Assembly (NCBI GenBank): GCA_025454675.1
Contig: JALONZ010000047.1
Location: 1 to 9,186, forward strand
DNA: 9,186 bases
Origin: Anaerolineae bacterium
GTDB lineage: Bacteria > Chloroflexota > Anaerolineae > Aggregatilineales > Phototrophicaceae
Direction of reading: 5' to 3'
This document shows, piece after piece, positions 5,132 to 9,186 of this stretch. Each line of letters opens with the position of its first letter. Position 1 is the first letter of the stretch. The translations under genes were made by a program, and so were the position numbers. The notes under the pieces are model-generated. The model was not told where the DNA came from. It was given only the letters and a program-made list of their open reading frames with translations, and made no database searches.

Positions 5132-7630
5132 TTATTTCCCCTCTAGCGCCAATTCATCCTCAGCCAGTTTTTCGCCTTTCATCGGCAATAAAACATGGAA
5201 TGTCGAGCCTTGCCCCAAGTCGCTCTCAAACCAAATTTTTCCACCATGTGCTTCAACAAAGTGCTTGGAGATAGGCAATCCCAACCCTGTACCACCTGCA
5301 CTCCGCAACCCGCTTTCGGTTTGCTTAAATCGCTCAAATACCTTTGGATGGTCTTTTGGCGCAATACCAACACCCGTGTCTTTCACAATAATCAGAACCC
5401 CATCCTCTTGACGACTTGCGGCTAATGTCACCGAGCCTGTTGGCGTAAATTTGACCGCATTAGATAATAAATTCAAGAAAACTTGATGCAAACGTCGTCT
5501 ATCACCCGAAATGATGGGCAAATCCGGTTCAACCTCAACCCGCAATTCAATCGGCTTATCTTTCACCAACCCTTTGCCCGTTGATACAACCGCCTTCAGT
5601 GATTGGTTAATATCCACATCTTCAATGAACAATTCCAACATGCCCACTTCAATTTTGGTGATGTCCAAAATATCGTTAATCAGGCTCAGGAGATGCTCCC
5701 CACTCGAAACGACTTTTTGCAACGTTTCTTCTTGTTCCTCATTCACTTCGCCTAAATCACCATCCATCACAAACTCGGTGAAGTTCAAAATGGCATTGAG
5801 CGGTGTCCGCAATTCATGACTCATATTCGCCAAAAATTGCGATTTAACACGGTTGGCTTCTTCTGCCTCTTTTTGTGCCGCTTGTGATTGCGAAAAGAGT
5901 TGCGCGTTCCGCATCGCAATAGAGACCTGTTCCGCAAGCGTTGTTAATACCGTGATTTCTTCTGGCTTAAAGCGCCCTGTCTGGTTGGAATGAAAATCGA
6001 AAATACCCAATAACCGCGTACCCAACATCATCGGAATCGCCAGTTGTGCGCGTGTTTTTGGCAATTCAGGGTCTGCAAAATAATCGAGTGGCACCGTTAC
6101 ATCATTCACCGTCACGATTTGGGCAGTATATGCCGCTTGTGCCACCACACTACCTGATGTATCAGGTTCAATCGGTAAATATTTTTCCACATCCACCGCG
6201 CCCGTCATATCTGCGCCCGCCGCCCGTATAATTTGCGTCCCCAAACTGGTGTCTTCTATACGGAAAATGAAACACGCATACAACTTAAAACTCTCTACCG
6301 TAGATTTCACCACGTCTTGCAACAGGCGGTCAATGTCCAACACCGTCGTGATTTGGCGCGACACCTCTGCCGCCACGCGCAAATCGCGTGTTCGTTCTGC
6401 CACCCGTGTTTCCAATGAAGCCGATAATTCCATCACTTCGCGGATGCGTGAATTCCGTTCACGGATAGATTGCACCAAATTATCCAACATTGTATCAAAC
6501 GCAAATCCCAAACGCCCAATTTCGCTCACCTGCTTCAGGCGGGCGCGTTGGGTATAATCCCCACGAATAGCAAGTTGGGCAATATAGGTTAAGCGTGCAA
6601 TTGGTTTAGTCAGCCAGCGCGTCACAAAACGCCCTACAACCAAACCCAATACTGCCATCGCAATTGCCGCAACCAAACTCACATCGCGCACATTATTTAC
6701 CGCTTGAAGCAACTCATCCTCTTGAATTTCGGCTAACAACCCTGTGCCAAGTTGTTCAATCCACGTATAAGCACCAATTACATTTTGGTCTCGGTAATTC
6801 ACATAAAAACTGCCACCCGTGCGCCCCCATAATGCTTCACGGATGCCTTTGCTATCATGCCGAATGGTCGGGTCAAAGGCAATAAATCGGCTGGGAGTGA
6901 TAATGTTGGCGCGTTCTAGGCTCACCAAATACGTCTCGCCTGTCTGACCAAGACCGTCTGTTGGCGCTAATAACCCAGCCAGTGTATCAAAATTAATGCG
7001 CCCCGCCAAAACACCAATAATGCGCCCCTCTGTGTTAACAATTGGGGTTGTAATCACCGCATCCAAAACGGGCGTACTGGTCTCAATACCCTCTTGTTCA
7101 CTAACAATCGTCCGCAAATAAGCCGATTGAATATATGGGTTCACCAAACTTGGCTCAAAAAAGGGTAATTCCGTCACCCGTTCCCGTTCTGCACCAGCCG
7201 CAGTAGAAACATTAATACGCCCGCTTGGGGTATAAATAAAAAATTCACTGAACGCATCTTGAGCATTCAATTGGTCTTGTAACAAACCACGTACCAAACT
7301 GACGGTCTCAGGGTTTGGACGTTGGTTATCCACCGTGCTACGGATTTGCACCAATTGGCGTTCTGGTAATGCCAGCACCGATGACAAGCGCAATTGGCTT
7401 GCTTCTAACCAGCGTTGGACTTCTTCACCACGCGCTTGGGCAATAAATTTCATTTGGCTCAAGGCTTGGTCACGCGCTTGTTGACCAAATAAACTTAACG
7501 CCACACCAATAACCACCAAAACAGGGATAATTGCCAATGCCAATGAATAAATATTCAAAGCTGTACCAATGCTAATGCGAATGGATTGCTCTGATTGTTG
7601 TGGGATGTTTGTTGTTGCTTCTACCGACAT
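5132..7630 (-). CDS. Membrane sensor histidine kinase (dCache-HAMP-GAF-HisKA-HATPase)
   Basis: This 832-residue transmembrane histidine kinase autophosphorylates and passes phosphate to response regulators. Domains from the ATG at 7630: TM helix about 25-47; extracytoplasmic sensor about 53-303 of double-Cache type (FFIYTPSGRINVST, then a second lobe with GETYLVS); second TM helix about 317-335; HAMP about 336-388; a coiled coil; a GAF domain about 423-578; and HisKA with phosphoacceptor H605 in SHELRTPLNA. The ATPase domain has an N box around N724 (NLLSNAVKFT), DTGVGI at 751-756 and GGTGLGL at 779-785. There is no attached receiver domain. An in-frame ATG at 7651 lacks a ribosome-binding site, whereas the ATG at 7630 has AGGAG at 7 nt, so 7630 is preferred. 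Three receiver-only regulators follow in the same operon. Cache domains usually bind small extracellular metabolites and GAF domains small cytoplasmic ligands; neither ligand can be read from the sequence. Confidence 0.95.
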   Translation of the reverse strand: MSVEATTNIPQQSEQSIRISIGTALNIYSLALAIIPVLVVIGVALSLFGQQARDQALSQMKFIAQARGEEVQRWLEASQLRLSSVLALPERQLVQIRSTVDNQRPNPETVSLVRGLLQDQLNAQDAFSEFFIYTPSGRINVSTAAGAERERVTELPFFEPSLVNPYIQSAYLRTIVSEQEGIETSTPVLDAVITTPIVNTEGRIIGVLAGRINFDTLAGLLAPTDGLGQTGETYLVSLERANIITPSRFIAFDPTIRHDSKGIREALWGRTGGSFYVNYRDQNVIGAYTWIEQLGTGLLAEIQEDELLQAVNNVRDVSLVAAIAMAVLGLVVGRFVTRWLTKPIARLTYIAQLAIRGDYTQRARLKQVSEIGRLGFAFDTMLDNLVQSIRERNSRIREVMELSASLETRVAERTRDLRVAAEVSRQITTVLDIDRLLQDVVKSTVESFKLYACFIFRIEDTSLGTQIIRAAGADMTGAVDVEKYLPIEPDTSGSVVAQAAYTAQIVTVNDVTVPLDYFADPELPKTRAQLAIPMMLGTRLLGIFDFHSNQTGRFKPEEITVLTTLAEQVSIAMRNAQLFSQSQAAQKEAEEANRVKSQFLANMSHELRTPLNAILNFTEFVMDGDLGEVNEEQEETLQKVVSSGEHLLSLINDILDITKIEVGMLELFIEDVDINQSLKAVVSTGKGLVKDKPIELRVEVEPDLPIISGDRRRLHQVFLNLLSNAVKFTPTGSVTLAASRQEDGVLIIVKDTGVGIAPKDHPKVFERFKQTESGLRSAGGTGLGLPISKHFVEAHGGKIWFESDLGQGSTFHVLLPMKGEKLAEDELALEGK

Positions 7631-7637
7631 ACCCGCG

Positions 7638-7642
7638 CTCCT
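7638..7642 (-). promoter_or_regulatory. Ribosome-binding site deciding the kinase start
   Basis: AGGAG on the - strand is 7 nt before the ATG at 7630, and no comparable purine-rich site precedes the ATG at 7651. It therefore sets the kinase start at 7630, giving 832 residues instead of 839. Confidence 0.8.
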
Positions 7643-7663
7643 GAGATTCATATGATGTGTTTT

Positions 7664-7693
7664 ATTGTAACATCATTCATCAAAATGGGTGAA
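7664..7693 (-). promoter_or_regulatory. Possible promoter for the histidine-kinase operon
   Basis: On the - strand, TTCACC (7688-7693) and TACAAT (7664-7669) are separated by 18 nt. The -10 box matches five of six consensus bases and the -35 box four. Transcription would start near 7655-7658, leaving almost no leader before the ATG at 7651 but a normal leader before the ATG at 7630. Confidence 0.4.
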
Positions 7694-7746
7694 CACATAA
7701 CCGATTTATCACGAAAAAAACACCCAAATGCGATATATAAAAACAT

Positions 7747-7774
7747 ATAGGGGCTTGACATGGCAAACCCCTAC
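7747..7774 (-). terminator. GTAGGGG-type palindrome, possible terminator of the BMP gene
   Basis: Two 14-nt half-sites form an inverted repeat (TAGGGG, TTG and CA pairing with their complements, three mismatched positions). The symmetry centre is at 7760/7761. On the - strand it begins 14 nt after the BMP-gene stop and is followed by TATATGTTTTTATAT, so it can act as an intrinsic terminator. Its ends resemble the palindromes at 69-94 and 3784-3822, which suggests a dispersed repeat. Confidence 0.6.
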
Positions 7775-7788
7775 GAACCAATTATGTA

Positions 7789-8877
7789 TCATGGTTCTGG
7801 CGTTACTTCAATCACATCACCCGTTGCGCGGTCTACACCCGTTTCAATTTCGCCGAATGCCAACATATCCGCAACATCAATTAGGGCATCATAATATTCC
7901 AACGGAATGTCCGCATCATGCGCTGGGGCAAATGATATACCATCATTTTCGAGGCTCAAAATATAATTATCACCACCGGGGAACGCATCCATATCGCCAT
8001 CAATCAGCACCGCCACCATATCATACACACCCACATTCACCCGTTTAAGCATACTCGTGATAAGGCGGTCTGCACCTTCCACTTCCCCACTATCAAAGGT
8101 CGTATAATATTCATCTTGGTCAACACCAATCACATACACGCCTTGCGCCGCGGCGTGTTTAATGCCCTCGCTACCCGTCAAACCAGCCGCCCCAAAAATC
8201 ACATCCGCCCCCGCCTCAATAAATTCATCGGCGATGGCTTGTCCTTGTTCAACATCAGCAAAACTAGACGCATATTCACCTAAAACGGTCACTTCTTTAC
8301 CTGTTTCTTCCATCGCCAATAATGCGCCTTGCTCAAACCCATTACGAAAACGTTTAATCACGGCAATTTCGGGTCCAAAAATACCACCAATCACATTACT
8401 CTCTGTCACCAAAACAGCTAAATACCCCGCCATGAACCCACCTTCATCGTCTCGGAATTGCACCCCAACATAATTTGGGCTACCATCCACCACATTATGG
8501 TCTACCCCAACAAAATATTTATCAGGATATTCAGCCGCCACTTGTGCAGTCACTTCTGCCAATTGGAAACCCACCGCCACAACAATATCAAACCCTTCCG
8601 CGCACGCTTGCAGGTTAGGATACCAATCTGCACCTTCTAATTCAGGGTTAGACGGAATATAAATCACTTCTTCACCCAATGTCAGGTCATAATCATCAGC
8701 AATTGCCTTCAACCCGTCCCATGACAATTGATTAAACCCACCATCATCAACAAAGCCGATATTTAAGACCATGCACACCCGTCGCAAAGTATTTTCTTCG
8801 TCTTGTGCCTGTACAAGGCTTACCGACATCCCAATCATCATCATAGCCAATATCGCTATCAAACTTTTGCGTATCAT
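7789..8877 (-). CDS. BMP/PnrA-family exported substrate-binding protein
   Basis: This 362-residue exported binding protein belongs to the BMP family (PnrA/TmpC/Med type, PF02608), whose characterised members bind purine nucleosides or other small molecules for ABC transporters. A signal peptide covers residues 1-24 (MIRK, a hydrophobic core, then VQA before Q25). There is no lipobox cysteine, so release or a different anchoring is expected. Family patterns include GFVDDGGFNQLSWDG (41-55), VGVQFRDDEGGFMAGYLA (137-154) and a GVDQDEYYT strand (251-259). I chose the ATG at 8877 because AAGGAG lies 9 nt upstream and the signal peptide starts at once; an upstream in-frame ATG at 8922 would add 15 polar residues before it. 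ABC ATPase and permease genes usually adjoin such genes, but here the neighbours are uvrA upstream and the histidine kinase downstream. Substrate unknown. Confidence 0.9.
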   Translation of the reverse strand: MIRKSLIAILAMMMIGMSVSLVQAQDEENTLRRVCMVLNIGFVDDGGFNQLSWDGLKAIADDYDLTLGEEVIYIPSNPELEGADWYPNLQACAEGFDIVVAVGFQLAEVTAQVAAEYPDKYFVGVDHNVVDGSPNYVGVQFRDDEGGFMAGYLAVLVTESNVIGGIFGPEIAVIKRFRNGFEQGALLAMEETGKEVTVLGEYASSFADVEQGQAIADEFIEAGADVIFGAAGLTGSEGIKHAAAQGVYVIGVDQDEYYTTFDSGEVEGADRLITSMLKRVNVGVYDMVAVLIDGDMDAFPGGDNYILSLENDGISFAPAHDADIPLEYYDALIDVADMLAFGEIETGVDRATGDVIEVTPEP

Positions 8878-8886
8878 GTTGTCATG

Positions 8887-8892
8887 CTCCTT
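8887..8892 (-). promoter_or_regulatory. Ribosome-binding site deciding the BMP gene start
   Basis: AAGGAG on the - strand lies 9 nt before the ATG at 8877. It supports that start over the in-frame ATG at 8922, which would place a polar extension ahead of the signal peptide. Confidence 0.8.
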
Positions 8893-8911
8893 TTGTTTAT
8901 GTTTTAGGAAT

Positions 8912-8928
8912 GGCAAAATCACTTTGCC
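8912..8928. repeat. Short inverted repeat in the BMP gene leader
   Basis: GGCAAA and TTTGCC flank a 5-nt spacer (arms 8912-8917 and 8923-8928), a perfect 6-bp dyad. It lies just downstream of the possible promoter and about 20 nt upstream of the ribosome-binding site, so it could be an operator or a leader hairpin. Short dyads also occur by chance. Confidence 0.35.
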
Positions 8929-8933
8929 CTATG

Positions 8934-8962
8934 AGTAGAACGCAAAACAAACAAAATTACAA
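8934..8962 (-). promoter_or_regulatory. Possible promoter for the BMP-family gene
   Basis: On the - strand, TTGTAA (8957-8962), a 17-nt spacer and TCTACT (8934-8939) give four of six matches to each sigma-70 box. The site lies between the uvrA terminator and the gene start, where a promoter is needed. The match is weak, so this is a suggestion only. Confidence 0.3.
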
Positions 8963-8984
8963 ATGAATTTTTTGAGACAATATT

Positions 8985-9011
8985 AAAAAAGGACGGTTAT
9001 GAGCCGTCCTT
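8985..9011 (-). terminator. Rho-independent terminator after uvrA
   Basis: Read on the - strand, AAGGACGG, a 7-nt loop and CCGTCCTT form a perfect 8-bp stem (arms 8989-8996 and 9004-9011). A run of T ending in TTTTTAATATT begins within the 3' arm. It lies about 17 nt after the uvrA stop, the right place and shape for an intrinsic terminator. It separates uvrA from the binding-protein gene downstream. Confidence 0.88.
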
Positions 9012-9027
9012 CTCTATTTTATTTCAA

Positions 9028-9186
9028 TTATCTCACCAAATATGGGCGCAAATATTGCCCTGTATGGCTATGCTCAACTTGGATAATCGCTTCGGGCGTG
9101 CCTTCGGCGATAATCAGCCCCCCCCCATCCCCACCTTCTGGTCCCAAATCAATGATATGGTCTGCCACCTTGATGATGTCGAGGTT
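9028..9186 (-). CDS. uvrA: UvrA excinuclease ATPase subunit, C-terminal end (5' part outside window)
   Basis: These are the last 52 codons of uvrA, the damage-recognition ATPase of nucleotide excision repair. The translation starts NLDIIKVADHIIDLGPEGG, the segment right after the second ABC H-loop of UvrA, continues with DGGG and AEGTPE, and ends with TGQYLRPYLVR and a TAA. This C-terminus is highly characteristic. The three glycines after the Asp are encoded by an unbroken run of nine G on the coding strand (9118-9126). The gene is cut by the window edge; a terminator follows its stop. The fragment has no defect. Confidence 0.95.
   Translation of the reverse strand, partial: NLDIIKVADHIIDLGPEGGDGGGLIIAEGTPEAIIQVEHSHTGQYLRPYLVR

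Noticed and set aside
5124..6885. Several + strand open frames across the histidine kinase.
   Set aside because: The - strand frame encodes all kinase motifs in order; the + strand frames are low-complexity antisense products.
7728..8048. A 106-codon + strand frame overlapping the 3' end of the BMP-family gene.
   Set aside because: Its product is a His/Pro-rich antisense shadow and it starts in a palindrome with no ribosome-binding site.
1..9186. CRISPR arrays, tRNA genes, insertion sequences or phage genes.
   Set aside because: No regularly spaced direct repeats, cloverleaf, transposase or integrase motifs were seen.

Overview
The window reads as chromosomal DNA from a free-living bacterium, most likely a member of the Chloroflexota (Anaerolineae-like). 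The basis is indirect: GC near 50%, exported binding proteins with Pro/Thr-rich linkers and no lipobox cysteine, stand-alone receiver proteins of a type common in that phylum, and GTAGG-type palindromes between genes. No rRNA or clade marker is present, so the taxonomy is inference.

Layout. On the + strand, positions 116-3778 form one tightly packed block. It holds obgE (ribosome-assembly GTPase), nadD (nicotinate-nucleotide adenylyltransferase, 1 nt after obgE) and a 592-residue exported protein made of two tandem family-3 solute-binding domains, whose start overlaps the nadD stop in an ATGA. The block ends at a perfect 19-bp inverted repeat that separates it from a convergent block.

On the - strand, read from 7630 down to 3831, is a signalling operon. 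It encodes a large membrane histidine kinase (double-Cache sensor, HAMP, GAF, HisKA, HATPase) followed by three small paralogous receiver-only response regulators. All three keep the phosphorylation residues, none has an output domain, and all end in the same IL....VW motif. Upstream of the kinase on the same strand is a separately transcribed gene for an exported BMP/PnrA-type binding protein (7789-8877) with no transporter subunits beside it. The window closes with the last 52 codons of uvrA (excision repair), followed by a good intrinsic terminator.

How the genes may work together. obgE, nadD and uvrA are housekeeping genes. The middle is more distinctive: a Cache/GAF kinase with three output-less receivers lies between two exported binding proteins that have no permease or ATPase in view. 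A nutrient- or metabolite-sensing cluster is possible but unproven. The intergenic regions carry three palindromes sharing TAGG ends, which look like members of a dispersed repeat family that may double as terminators. I saw no tRNA, rRNA, CRISPR array, insertion sequence or phage gene. No gap between genes exceeds 300 bases.
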